From: Acarospora socialis
Lineage: Eukaryota > Ascomycota > Lecanoromycetes > Acarosporales > Acarosporaceae
Reading direction: 5' to 3'
NCBI GenBank assembly: GCA_025617375.2
Contig: JAMYGW020000001.1
Coordinates: forward strand, 3,844,001-3,908,000
Length of the DNA: 64,000 nucleotides
Notes under the pieces: generated by a model
The model's input: only the letters and a program-made list of their open reading frames with translations
Database searches by the model: none
What the model was told of the DNA's origin: nothing
Shown here: piece by piece, positions 1 through 11,988 of the stretch
How positions within the stretch are numbered: position 1 is the first letter of the stretch
Layout: each line of letters begins with the position of its first letter
Position numbers and translations under genes: made by a program

Positions 1-2925
1 AGGGCGCTGCCAGGGCGGCCTTTCATCATCCAGTAGTCCTCTGCTCCATAACTCAATAGCAACTCGCAAATCTTATTATACCCTCTTCCAGCCGCAACGA
101 ATAAGGCATCCCCGTGCCTATCATTCAAAGTCTCCCGATTTTGAGGTTTGGCGCCACGTTCAAGAAGGAGCCTCACAATCGCCTCATGGCCTCCTGAGGC
201 TGCAGCTCCCACGGGGGTCTGAAAAGTTCCACCCTCATCATCTATAGAGGCGCCAGCATCCAGTAACTTTTGCACAGTCGTTATATGACCACCGAGCGCT
301 GCAGCCTGCAAAGGGGTACCGAAAAGACCCCCTGAGGCGTTCACGTCCGCCCCCTTCTGGATCAAATGCTCACATACGAAGTCAAGGCCGAGATAAGCTG
401 CGCTGTACAGAGGCGGGAGGGCTGCTTGATGCTCTGATAGTTCTGGGGCTCGCCATGGCATGTCGATCCGATATATTCGCGTCCAGTTATTGTAACACAC
501 TTGCTCAGGATCGAATAAGTCCGTTATTAGCTCCCGTAAGACTTTGGAGCCCCAGTTTGCTTTCGAGGTAGTCATGTGCGGAATCCAATACTTTGCAGCG
601 TAACCCACTAGAGGATATAAGGCGACATCATCAACATGCAAAGGAATGTCAATATGTATGAGATAGGCCATGCAAGATTTGGCCAAGTATAAGTGAGCGG
701 GGTCTTCCTCCAAAGCGAACCTTGAGCAAACACCAGTTCGGATGGACTCAGACATGAGGAACTCCTTGACCGAAGAATGTGCAAGCTTGACGTATACTTC
801 AGTACTGACGCTAGGACTATTCAGGTGATCCGAGGACATCTCAACTGTTGTGACCAAGCTTGAACACACGTTGAGGATCTCACGCATGTCCAAGAACTGC
901 AAATCTGGGTCATAGTGAGGCCCGTCCTGCGCATCCACATCAATGGCCAGGGTTTCGGCCATCTCAGTAAGACAGAGCTCAAGAACCAGACAATTAGTGA
1001 AGAAGAACGAGAGGGTATTGGACGTATTACCGGACGTATCGAACAGGCCAGCCATTGCAGAATCCTCGTGGCGATTAGGCAGTTTGCATCGTCAATTTCC
1101 ATAAGGATCTTTGTGTATGTTTCATCCAAAGATTTGGGCAAAGACTGCAATGTTCGCCGGATTGCGGAAGGAGTCGAACATTTCCTGAGCATTTGCAGCT
1201 GGCAGTCTAGCCACCGAAACCTTTTAGAAAGTTAATGTGAGCCGTCTTCCACGTTGACAAAGTGCACTTACATCCCCTGTGATTGAGCCATCAACTCTGT
1301 CTCAACCTCTTGTTTCACCGCTTTGGGCCATTTTCTCATTTTTGGATCGTTCGATAGGTGAGCCCAGATGGATCGTCGGATGTCAGGATCCACTTGGTTG
1401 ATATCAAAGGGTACACTTGTAGCGCCAAGAAATTCGAAGCAGTCCTGGATATCTGGGAGACATCTGCTGGTCGCCAACATATGTATTTTTCCTGAGCTCC
1501 AACTACCAATATCCTCAATGACTTTGAGCGCCTTATGGAGCTGAGCTATGTCTTTGCATTCATCCAAGGCATCGAAGACAAAGTAAACATGGTCCATCTC
1601 ATCGGCTATCCGACGGAGCACCTGTTCAAGAGCTTCAACAGGTGGGTTGAAACTCCTAAATACACGGCCAGAGTCATGCCTGTCAAATTCAGAGTCGCTT
1701 ACAACATGTTTTTCGTGTAGCTCTACTAAATATGTAGGCAGAGCACGCTTTTGGTACACGAGCTGAGTAATGAGTGTTCGAAGTATGGAGTTGGCATCGA
1801 CTTCCAATCCACTATTCGAGTCGAAGTATATGTAAGCCATGGCGCAATAGGGATCGCTAGCACAATGAGTGCGGATATCCTCTATTATAGCAGCACTAGC
1901 AAAATCAGCGGGATTTTCTTAGCGATTGAAGTCTATTACGGGGACTCTGGGACTGTGGACAACGATGAAGGATCCCTTGGGTTGGTTTATATATCACTGA
2001 CTCATATCTTGAAATCGGAGAAGCAAGGAGGCAAGAGTAACCTACCATAGAACAGTCTTTCCGCATCCAGCTGTCGTATCTTGTCAGCTTGACATGATAA
2101 TAGGATACATGAGGTAATATACAAAATCCATTAAGCCACAGTGTGGTGTCTGGGTTGTTCTTCCACCAGACATATGCTTCACTATTAAAGAGCCATTGCC
2201 CGGTACCTTGCACATGCTTCTGGCGTTCGCTCTCATGCTTGGATGAGAGGTCTGGTGCAGAGAGCCAGTCTAGAACTTCCCGGACCTTAGTGTCTGACAT
2301 TATGTCCATCAGCTTGGTACAAGATCAGCAACAATAGACAGACCTCTGCTCATCTGCTCAACTTCCAATGTGAGAGTCGACAGTTTATCTTGAATGAGCG
2401 GCAAAGTTCGGGTTGATGCAAGGATCTCGACCATACTGACCCTAAACAAGGCGTTACAGACTGGTCGGCTTCAGGGCATCAAAGAAGCGTCAGGTGTACT
2501 CACGCATTGTCTGCGGATATGGCTAGCTGCAAAGTCCCTTTGATGCGTCTGATGGTATCAAGACTCTTGTAGACTTCCGCCTCTTTGAAAGGCCAGATAA
2601 GCGCTCTTCCTTTGGCTCTCAGCCCCTTCTCTGGCTTCAAACGTGACTTGAGGAATGTAAGTTCGAATAAACATCTAGCTAGAGGCGCATTGGCCTGGTT
2701 CATGGACGATAACGACGGGAGCGCCGTTGCCTGTTCATCATCATCCGCGATCTTGACTAGCCGTTCTACAAGGTTGCGTATGCTGGCTACTTCGTCTAGG
2801 ATCTGGGAGATCTCCCGAGGAGCGTTCTTAACGCTGCTGCGATACTCGTAGCATATTGCGACGACCTTGCTGCTGATTTGAACAATTGCAATAAGACTAC
2901 CGACGAGACCAAGTGGCTCAACCAT
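1..2925 (-). CDS. NACHT-ankyrin STAND (NLR-like) protein, 3' end cut by window
   Basis: This is a fungal NLR-like signal-transducing NTPase of the type linked to non-self recognition and heterokaryon incompatibility. The ATG at 2925 opens a STAND N-terminal helical domain (MVEPLGLVGS...). After introns, the NACHT domain has a Walker A (GFSGCGKT, near 2055-2110, restored by splicing a 52-nt intron) and a Walker B (VYFVFDALDE, near 1560-1590). A winged-helix-like linker follows, and ankyrin repeats occupy about 1-400 (GTPLQAAALGGH, TPVGAAASGGH), running off the left edge. At least five introns are needed. One near 990-1043 must use a GAG acceptor to restore RPLCLTEMAE, and the join near 2310-2340 was not resolved. 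The N-terminal domain may act as the effector module, but the signal partner is unknown. The domain call is firm and the exon model is approximate. Confidence 0.8.
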
Positions 2926-3468
2926 TATGCTGCACTTCAGGTCCAGGAATAGAGGGTAGAAGAGGAACCACGAAGTTCTCAGCCGAAGTGATCAGTTTAA
3001 AACCCTGTGTTGAAGTCAAGTCGTGCGAGTGTCAGCGGTGCGGAGAGATCGATGGACATACCATGGGTGGCTGAGTCGCCATTTCGCTGGGGGACCCGAA
3101 CTAGCCTCCTCTTCACCCTGCATGAAGCTCCAATCATGGCTACCATTGCGCCTCCCACGGAGTATACTCACTCGCTTCTGCTTGAGGGAGAGGGTGGAAA
3201 GGGTGTGCCAGAATCCTGGAAAGGTGCCACCATCTAGAATTGACCATAAACGATTTGGAAGAACAAGCGACTGCGAGGCTCACTGAGGGATTGGTGAGTG
3301 TCAGGGAGCAGAAGTGGAGGGGAATACTCTACGAGTACTCCGTAGTGGGGTGAGCGATGCGCCGGGAGCTAAATCGCCGAACGGGATGCGAGAGGCTGCT
3401 CGGGCGGACTTACGCTGTACAGTACCGTATGATCGACGCCTCTCGCACAAATTTGTTTGGAACCAACC
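2926..3468. other. intergenic, divergent promoter region
   Basis: This gap lies between the divergent STAND gene and the ETF-QO gene and presumably holds both promoters. I see no further gene or repeat in it. Confidence 0.5.
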
Positions 3469-5465
3469 ATGATCTCTAAATCCGTTGCTCTGCCCTTGGC
3501 AAGGCATAGTTCGAAAGCCTCAGGCGGTGTTCCCAGAACAGCTTCCAGATGGCAGTCACTGTATGCTACGGCGCGACGGCGTTGCATAGCGGGGAACCCG
3601 AGGTCTATCCTTATCGCTGAACGGAAAAAAGCGATATCGACAACGCCAATCAGGAGATTCGCTGTTGTGGATGAGTCTTTAGATCCACGGCTGCAATTCC
3701 GGGAGAGCGATGAGGTTGACGTTTGCATTGTAGGCGGCGGTTAGCTACGCAATTTCTATTTGAGATTGATTGATTGCTGAACACGATCTAGGCCCTGCCG
3801 GACTGAGCGCTGCCATTCGACTCAAACAACTTGCGAATGAAGCAGGCAATGAAGACTTCCGGGTGCTCCTCCTCGAGAAGGCCGGCGAGATCGGTGATCA
3901 TGTCCTTTCGGGTAACGTTATCGAGCCCTCCGCCATCAAGGAACTCTTGCCAAACTGGCTCTCCGAAGACAACCCTAACCGCTTCGAACATGTTACGCCT
4001 GCCACTGGAGACAAGCTGCGCTTCCTCACCAAAAACAGTTCGATACCTATACCTGCGCCGCCGCAGATGAACAACCATGGCAACTACATAATAAGCTTGA
4101 ATCAGTTCTGCAAGTGGCTTGGCGAAAGGGCTGAGGAGATCGGTGTGGAAGTTTATCCCGGATTTGCCGCCAGCGAGCTGCTATACAAGAAGCTGGATGG
4201 CTCAGTGGAAGGAGTGGCAACGAATGATGTTGGGATTGGGAGGGATGGGAAACCGAAAGCATCCTTCGAACGAGGCATGGAGTTCAAGGCAAGGGTGACA
4301 TTACTTGGTGAAGGCTGTCATGGTAGTTTGACGAAGCAGGTCACGAAGAAATTCGATATGCGAAGAGATAGTCAGCCGCAGACGTATGCTCTCGGCTTGA
4401 AAGAAGTATGGGAGGTGCAACCGGAAAAGTTCAACAAAGGGCAAGTCGTCCATTCGATGGGCTACCCGTTGCCAAGGGATACATATGGTGGTGGTTGGAT
4501 GTACCACTTTGGAGATAATCTTGTGAGCTTGGGCCTTGTGGTGGGGTTGGACTATCCAAATCCTTGGCTGTCACCATACGGGGAGTTTCAAAAGCTCAAG
4601 CACCATCCTTTATACAAGTCGGTAATCGAAGGAGGCAAATGTATCTCCTATGGAGCGAGAACACTGAACGAGGGTGGTTTCCAGTCAATACCGAAGTGTG
4701 CATTTCCCGGAGGGGCTTTGATAGGAGACTCGGCCGGGTTCCTGAATGTACCAAAAATAAAAGGTACCCACACGTCTATGAGATCGGGTATGCTAGCAGC
4801 ACAGGCAGCCTACTCTGCGCTCACAACGTCGGATGACAATACAGTCTTTCTCTACGATTACGAGGACGCGCTTCGTGAGTCCACCATATGGAGTGAGCTG
4901 AAGCAAGTCCGAAATATGCGGCCGTCCTTCCACTCACCATTAGGCATCTACGGTGGGATAATGTACTCTGGCTTGGAAGCGTACTTGTTCAGAGGGAAAA
5001 CACCATGGACGCTTAAGCATGGCAGCACGGACTACGGTGCTACTAAGCTTGCAGATGAATGCAAGAAGATCGAGTATCCGAAGCCAGATGGGAAGATATC
5101 CTTCGATATTCTTACCAGCGTCTCACGAACGGGCACCAACCATGAAGAGGATCAACCAGTACATCTTGTGGTCAAAGACTGGGATAAACACGCAGAGATG
5201 GAATGGCCAAAGTATAAGGGAATTGAGAATAGGTTTTGCCCAGCAGGGGTGTATGAATATGTCGAGGACACCGAGAGGGATCTTGGAGTGAGGTTTCAGA
5301 TCAATGCTCAGAAGTAAGTTTCTCGACGTGCCTGGTGCGGTAGAGTGCTAATGATTACTTCGCAGCTGTATCCATTGCAAGACGTGCGATATCAAGGACC
5401 CAAGTCAAGATATAACCTGGCGGGTCCCACAAGGCGGAGAAGGGCCAAAGTACTATATGACGTAG
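3469..5465 (+). CDS. CIR2: electron transfer flavoprotein-ubiquinone oxidoreductase
   Basis: ETF-QO passes electrons from reduced ETF (fatty-acid and amino-acid dehydrogenases) to ubiquinone at the mitochondrial inner membrane. Exons are 3469-3739, 3792-5313 and 5366-5465, giving 630 aa in frame, the usual size for the family. The N-terminus from the ATG at 3469 ([13 protein letters not shown], Arg/Ser rich) looks like a mitochondrial presequence. The FAD Rossmann motif [14 protein letters not shown] is split by intron 1. Later [19 protein letters not shown] and the C-terminal 4Fe-4S cysteines ([10 protein letters not shown] and NCIHCKTC, the latter in exon 3) are intact. Both introns are 52 nt. 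An in-frame TTG codon lies 12 nt upstream, but the ATG is the natural start. The gene is ordinary and looks functional. Confidence 0.96.
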
Positions 5466-6527
5466 AGCATCTCAAACGTGGGAGAATGGACTATTGAACT
5501 GCATTAGCTGTATGATAAGGTACAGCGCGGCCGACGTCCCAACGTGCAGGGTTCCGTTGGATTGCTCCTTTATGGCTGCTTCACCTGTACATATTGAAAA
5601 CCTTGCAGACGTACATATTGTATGCGAGCAGTCTGTACATTATGGGCCTGGTTCATCTACTTTTAAGATGTGCATTATTTTATTACACACTTCTGTTCCC
5701 GGTCAAAGTCAAGAACTTGGGGCAAAGATGGTTGGCACAATCCGCGTACAAACTGAACTCATGGGACCTAAGCTGCGCCCTCTGCAGTACGAGAATGTAG
5801 TGTTTCATTGGACGTACCGTAACTGGCTTCACAACAAAACGTACAGAGTCTCAATGGTAAACAGCACATATATCTTTGCGAAACGCAGTCAGAATTCGGA
5901 AACCGAATCGTCAACTGACAGTTTCTATGAGATCACTATCAGCAATATATAATCTGACTTTCTGTCCTTGTTGTTGTGGTTTTTGCATATGTCGCCGGTT
6001 ACAGTACGTCCCATGATTAAATACTAAATTCATACCCCAGAAAGACTCCAGAGGATGGGAAGATGAAAGACCGTGTTTCAAGTCAACCACTATATGTCTT
6101 GATGGTTACACGACGTCTGCCGAAATAGGATAGTGGAAGGGTACGAGTACATACATATAGTGTAAGCTACCTTAAGGTATGTCTTCAACTTACATGTGTC
6201 ATGGCGTTTTTGAGGCTCTTTCTCTACGCCCGGCTGCAGTGCGCCTTCACGCGAAAATGCCTTGGCCAAACAACCGTGCATTAACCCACACACCACCTTC
6301 CATCCTTTGACCATTACGCCCCCACAACGGGACATTATTAACCAGGATTAGTACCATACCGGTGTAGTAGGATCGAAATTCTTCTCAGTGACCGTGCGTG
6401 GTGTCTTGCCTCACTTTCTGAAAGATCATCAACTCTCCCTTCTGGTTTGTCCATCTGCCAACATTGAGCGCTGTGCCGCCGGGTTGACCCGTTCATTTGC
6501 GACCGACAGCTTCAAGGGACAGCCATC
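5466..6527. other. intergenic, no gene seen
   Basis: About 1.06 kb between ETF-QO and the SR-protein gene. A 152-codon frame at 5494-5952 has no recognisable family and no splice context, so I treat it as chance. The right part is probably the promoter and 5' UTR of the splicing factor. Confidence 0.5.
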
Positions 6528-8297
6528 ATGACAGAGGTGTCGTCCACGCGCCTTTACCTAGGCAATCTTCCCCGCAATGGTACGCAAGCATGATCGTCTC
6601 TCTTGTTCCCTCTGGGATGCCGTCCGATCTGGATCCCAGAACATGCCGTCTCATGTTTGGATCTCGCGAACTTGGTCATCACGGATACGGGATGTTTCCC
6701 CTACGCGTCGATCAGATCACTGATGGATTGCCCTACCACAGCCACTAAGACCGATGTTGAAGCTCATTTCAACACCCATGGCACTGGCGAGATCACGGAG
6801 ATCAAGCTCATGAATGGCTTCGGTTTCATCGAATACAAGGACGCCATGGATGCTCGAGATGTGGTTCCTGGTAAGTCATACACCTATTCATATATGACCT
6901 TGAAGACACGCAGTTGACTGGTTATATGTATTCAGCTTTCCGTAGGTTATGAGCGTTGCACAACTGTTTTGCGCCTACTGACATATTATACGAGATGGAT
7001 CCGACTTTATGGGAGAACGACTGACCGTGCAGTTCGCACGTGGGCCTCGTCACCGCGATACTTTTGCCGCCCCTGATCGTACCGCTCCCCGGCCAAGGCG
7101 CACTGCGTATCGTATGCAGATTTCAGGGCTTCCGGGCGAAACCAGCTGGCAGGTTAGATAACTCCACTCCATTCTTCATTGGTTGGATCCTCAACTTTGG
7201 AACCTTTTTCTGTTTGGAGCCATGATGATACTCCAAGATGTACAAACTCCAGACTTGGTTCACATCTGCGTACGTCTAGGTCGGGAGGTGGTTCCTTCGT
7301 CGGCCATTGCCACATCCTACTCGAGACGGGGCGCTTGACTCCAGCTTAAGCTTGGTCTTACGCCTATTTTATGTTCTCTCTGGGATTGCTTACCTGTTGC
7401 ATATGGCCATCATTTTCCTCTCCTTGGATCTTGTACCTCTCTCACAGGGGCATTTTCACGTCCGTCGGCCTCTATCCAATGGGTCCACTTTGTTGTTATT
7501 ACTGCTTTAAGACTACCATATACTGGTCTAGAGCTGGGCTGGACCATTTCGGCTTTGGAAATTAGCGACCACACGGGTCACGGAAGGACTGGACTTGGAC
7601 TTACGCAGGACCTATAGGACCTCAAAGACTTTGCCCGTCAACCCGGGCTTGACGTCGTTTATTCGGAGACTGGCCGTGAACGCGATGGCAAAGGGTTAGT
7701 CTTGTGCTTCCTCGAGACAGGCGAGTATGTTTACTGACTTGTTCAGCTTTGTCGAGTTTGAGACCGCTGCAGATCTAAAGACTGCTGTGGAAAGGCTGGA
7801 CGGTCGGGAGTTCAAAGGCGCACGTGTCACTTGCACGCCCGATGTAAGCTTACCCCTGATCATCTCATTCACCCTCAAAGCTCACCACGGGTCAATAGAC
7901 TCAAGAAGAGCGTCCCCGCGAACGGTTTGGACGTTCTCGCTCCCCGGGTCCTCGCCGTGGATACCCTCCGGTTGGGGATGATTATGATCGTCGTGCTCCG
8001 CCTCGTGGCTACAGCCCTCGTCGTCATGAGTATCGGGATCGGTCTCCTCGTCGCGACTATTACGATTCCCGTTACCGTTCTCCCCCGCGCGGAATGAGAG
8101 GACCACCCGAGGACTATCCTCCCCCACGTCGTCCATACCCCGAAGACCCATATGAGGCCCGCGGCCCACTCCCACGTCGTGGCTACGAACCGGATCCCTA
8201 CATGAACGGGCATGACAGGCCATACGACCGTCCGCCGAGACCGAGGAGCCCAGGTCGTGTGTATGGAGGCTACGATGAACGTCCTCGCTACTGGTAG
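6528..8297 (+). CDS. SR/Npl3-like RNA-binding splicing factor (two RRMs, RS/RGG tail)
   Basis: This is a pre-mRNA splicing/export factor of the Srp2/Npl3-like group. My exons are 6528-6579, 6742-6870, 6936-6941, 6995-7152, 7618-7694, 7747-7843 and 7899-8297, totalling 305 aa in frame. RRM1 starts with RNP2 (RLYLGNLP) and has NGFGFIEYKD as RNP1. RRM2 starts at YRMQISGLP and has GFVEFETAADL. The tail repeats RRGY, RDRSPRRDYY and RSPPRG, typical of RS/RGG domains targeted by SR kinases and methyltransferases. Two features stand out: exon 3 is only 6 nt (CTTTCC), needed to give VVPAFHGSDF, and intron 4 is 465 nt (7153-7617), far longer than the neighbouring 52-65-nt introns. Intron 1 is 162 nt. 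Such introns suggest regulated splicing. Family confidence is high. Confidence 0.92.
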
Positions 8298-8959
8298 AAG
8301 ACCCATCCCTCGTTTGCTTGCTTCCTTTCCCGTGACGGGTGGGGTCGTCCGCTTGATGGATGTGATCGCTTATTCTACTAGAACTCGCCCGTCCGCTTGC
8401 CTCTCATGTGCCGATATAAAAGAGTGATGAGGTAAGAGGGCGTTTGCGAACGTGGCCGGTTACTCTATCTATCCAGGCAGTGTGTTGGATGAGTTCTGTT
8501 GTGTTCCACTCTGAAACTTGGACTGGAAGTGAGGTGAAGGTTGTCAAGACTCCACACATATGATCAAGGCTTTCTACACAGCTCGGCTACTATTTCCTTT
8601 CGTTTTATCTCTCTGCGTAGCGACGGCGATGCGAGGACCGAATGACAAATGGATGTGCCGCTTTTGGCAGAAGGGCGGAAGTCATGATGATCGATTAGGT
8701 ACTAAGTAGGTAGTCAGATTGCAAAGCAAAGAGTTCATTTTCTGCTGTCGCGTGTATCAGCTAGTAAACATGGGCCTACCTAAGTATCTCATCACACCAC
8801 AATACCCTAACCTAGACATCCCTTTTAATCGTCGTCGAACGTAGCGAGAAGAGGAGAGCTCCCGTAATTCTAAGAAAGTTTCTCCGTGGTGTTTGATCCA
8901 TCATCACCGCTCAGCAATGAGACTATCTAGGTACTCTACCTACCGTACCTAACCGTAAT
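8298..8959. other. intergenic, 3' regions of convergent genes
   Basis: Sequence between the convergent SR gene and the small hypothetical gene. It contains scattered CTACCTA/TAGGTAG short motifs (for example near 8700, 8775 and 8930) but no gene that I can support. Confidence 0.5.
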
Positions 8960-9626
8960 TCAAAGGTTTCCTGAGATTGTTATCGAACGTAGCAGGAAAG
9001 GAGGAGCTCCTGTCTTTTCCTTTGAAGTAGGTAGCCCGTGGAGTGCATCCAAGTGATCGAATGACACATCGGGATCGTGCTTGTTGGGGACGGTACTCCC
9101 ATCTTCCTCGTCATCTGCATCGAAAGTGATTCGTGAGGAATCAGCTTTATCAACACCCCAAGCGAAGTCCGCAGCCAAATCTGTGCCAGCGGCAATCACG
9201 TGCAGCTGGCGATGTATCTCATCAGCAACCCTCATGATGAGAGTGTCGTGTAATCGGATGGGCATGCGAAGTACGACTCGTCGCCTGCGCGCCCAGTAAT
9301 CGTACCTGTAATGGTCAGTGACTTGTAACGAGCAGGTCATTACCAAAGAGCGCCTCCGTACCTGGTAGTACCTAGGTAGGTAATCCATCATCATCACCCA
9401 GTGATGATGAGCTTACCACATTCGGATAATTCCAATGATTATCGTCCAACGTCTGCAAGAATTCTAACGCTCCGGGGCCCCTCTCAATAATCACCATCCA
9501 CAGGCCTTTCGCTTCCAGGGGAGCACCCCAGACTTTCCACTTCTCAAAAGATCCTCTGCCCTGCTGGTTGTCACACCTCCCTATATCCAACAGTACGCAG
9601 GACAATGGCTGTAAGGGCATAAGCAT
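8960..9626 (-). CDS. hypothetical protein, two exons, intron phase does not fit
   Basis: I do not recognise a named family. Exon 1 (ATG at 9626) encodes a compact segment with GLWMVIIERGPGALEFLQTL and ends near WNYPNV at about 9420. A second open segment (about 9300-8960) reads RYDYWARRRRVVLRMPIRL, then a charged helical stretch and an acidic tail. The two pieces look like halves of one small soluble protein. A canonical GTAAGC donor (9414 downward) and a CATTACAG acceptor (about 9303) are visible, but donor phase 0 and acceptor phase 2 do not match, so either another splice site is used or there is a frameshift. The 10-bp palindrome TACCTAGGTA sits inside the intron (9369-9378). The gene may be decaying. 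Confidence 0.4.
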
Positions 9627-9964
9627 TAGCCGAATCAGCCATACTAGATGTTTTACCCAGATCTAACTTCATTTACATCCAATTGCTCAATTGCTCAAGT
9701 TGTCATAGTCAGTGCTTAAGCTCAACGTCAAACCGTTCTCTACTATTACAGCTCTCCACCCCATTCCCGAGCGAAGTTCAAGTCTCTACCCTGCATTCTC
9801 ATCAATCAATTGATCAGTTTATTGTTTATAAAGCAGTTGAGGATGCTGGTCTAAACCCCGGGCAATCTACCGCGGATCCCGCCCATACTTTCGTATCTAT
9901 CTACACTCAGTTCCTTACCTTTCAAAACTCTCATAAAAGACTGCGAGCGAAAGAATCCACCATC
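9627..9964. other. intergenic, divergent promoter
   Basis: Short divergent promoter region between the hypothetical gene and the PfkB kinase. It holds CT-rich tracts just before 9965 and no other feature. Confidence 0.5.
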
Positions 9965-11242
9965 ATGAAATCCCTCCTCGCCGTCGGCGCCTGCTACCTC
10001 GACACCATCCTGACGTCCGCAACCCCACCCCACCCTATCTCCCTCCCAGGAACCCGCCGCTGACCCCCGCACACACAGCGTCCCCCACCACCCCGTCGAA
10101 GACTCCAAGCTCCGCGCCACGCGCCTCCTCCACCGCCGCGGCGGCAACTGCCCCAACATGCTCGAGGTGCTGCAGCAACTCCTCGACTGGCACGCACCGC
10201 CTTCCCTATCCCTCGTCCTGTGCGCCGTTCTGCCCTCGCCTTCGTCGACAGCCACGCAGCAGGTCAAGGCCTCGTTCGCGCCGACGGTCGACCTGTCGCG
10301 CTGCATCTACCGCGAGGACTGGGCGGAGGCGGCGGCCAGTTACGTGATCCGGAGCGCGGCGACGGGCAGTCGGACCATCGTCAATTACAATGAGCTGCCG
10401 GAAATGACGAGCGGGGAGTTTGTGGGTGTGGTGGATGGGCTGGAGGCGGAGATGGGGTGGTGTCATTTCGAGGTGAGTGGTGCTCGGTCCGTTCTTATAT
10501 TGCTATGTATAGTGGACAGGGTAGCGCTGACCATCGCCAGGGACGGATACCGGATGTCACGCTGGAGTGCATGCGGCATCTGCGTCGACGCCTCCCCGCC
10601 GTCAGCATCAGCGTCGAAGTGGAGAAGCCCGGTCGGGCTGGCTTGCAAGAACTCGCGGCTGAGGCGGACGTCGTCTTCTACTCCAAGAGTTGGGCGCAGG
10701 TGGGCAGCTCCATGGTTCGCGCTTCTATCGATTCATTGCGGCTGAGCCTTGGGGTCCGGGCTGGTCTCGTCTAGGGAAACGGCTACGAAACACCAGAAGC
10801 CTGCTTACGAGCACAAGCCGCTCTGACGCCCAAAGCGTACGTCCTTTCTTGCATCTCCGTCGCCACTGCCTAACAATCAACCCGACCGCTGAACCCATCC
10901 TCAGCTCGTTGTTATGCTGTACCTGGGGCGACGAAGGCGCTTCGGCGCTCCGACTGCCCAGCTACACTTACACGCACTTTCGTGCTTTCGTGTTCGAGAC
11001 GCTACCGGTCATTGAGTACGTGCGTTTCAAGCTTTGTACCGTCAGGGCCCCCAAGTCTGATTCTGAACAGCACGATAGGCGCAGGCGACACGTTCATAGC
11101 AGGCATGCTGTACGGACTTACCTGCCACGCCGACGACTGGTGGGAGGACAGTAAGCTCGCCTTTGCGAACGAGCTTGCTGGATGGAAGGTCTTGCAGGAG
11201 GGGTTTTCGGGGCTGGGAGAGGTTATGATGCATGCCCCTTGA
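9965..11242 (+). CDS. PfkB-family carbohydrate kinase, ketohexokinase-like
   Basis: A ribokinase-fold sugar kinase closest in pattern to ketohexokinase, expected to phosphorylate fructose or a related ketose with ATP in the cytosol. The six-exon model is 9965-10014, 10079-10472, 10541-10699, 10775-10836, 10905-11015 and 11071-11242, giving 315 aa in frame. Evidence in order: an N-terminal strand with VGACYLDTILT, the RRGGNCPN signature (PfkB signature 1 region), SRTIVNYNELPE, GWCHFEGRIPD, SVEVEKPGR, the CTWGDEGA segment, and the C-terminal signature DTIGAGDTF with the catalytic Asp, assembled across the last intron. These blocks match ketohexokinase order rather than adenosine kinase or ribokinase. 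The substrate is inferred, not shown. It lies between unrelated genes, with no operon-like context. Confidence 0.9.
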
Positions 11243-11988
11243 TGCGTCCATGTGGCGCGAAGTGGCTTGACGTATAGGTTCTGGAACCATGAGTGCCCCT
11301 TCGGATACCACGTAGCTGCGCCGCGAGGCCTTGAGGTGCTCCCGTCCGCTCTTATTGTCAACCTTCACTACTGGACAGAAATGCAGGCTATTGGCAGCGT
11401 ATCTGCCACGAAAACGGATGCCAGATTGGTTGGACAGCTTGGGCTCTGACACTAGGAATACCTAGAAATCCGTCCATACTTGTGATTCTTCGATTTAGCT
11501 TTTTGATGTGAACTACCTGAGTTAGTAGAGCACGCGGTGTCCCAACTTGGAAGGACGACCAGACACAGGTTCGCAAAGGCATTCAAGTCTATCACTGAGC
11601 CGAATTGGGACGGGACGGGGCCGAATCGCAGATATGTTGTAAGCTTACCAGGCGGGCGTCTAGTCAATGCCTCGTCGAAAGTGGTAGTATTCAGTGATTG
11701 GACGTTTTATCAGCGGCGGCGCAGTCTAGGCGTACCTCATCCTCACAGAAAACCTTCCATATGGCTTCAAAGAAAACAGTAGACACAGAAATGAGAAGGG
11801 CTTCGGTCTGTATTCAGTCGGTCATGTACACATGTTAAGTATACATTCCTCTTATCATGTTTATAGTGGTTGTTCCTGTATGCTGCCGCTTATGGTACGT
11901 TCCCACCACCAATTGCTGATTCCTTTGTACCTTCGTACAGCGTAGAGCCTAGTGCTTTCATGGTTCTTGTTTCCATGAGAGAGGAACA
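11243..11988. other. intergenic between convergent genes
   Basis: About 750 nt of 3' flanking sequence between the convergent kinase and membrane-protein genes. I see no supported gene, repeat or RNA. Confidence 0.5.

Noticed and set aside
5494-5952. 152-codon frame downstream of ETF-QO
   Set aside because: No recognisable domain, irregular composition and no splice partners. It could be 3' UTR.
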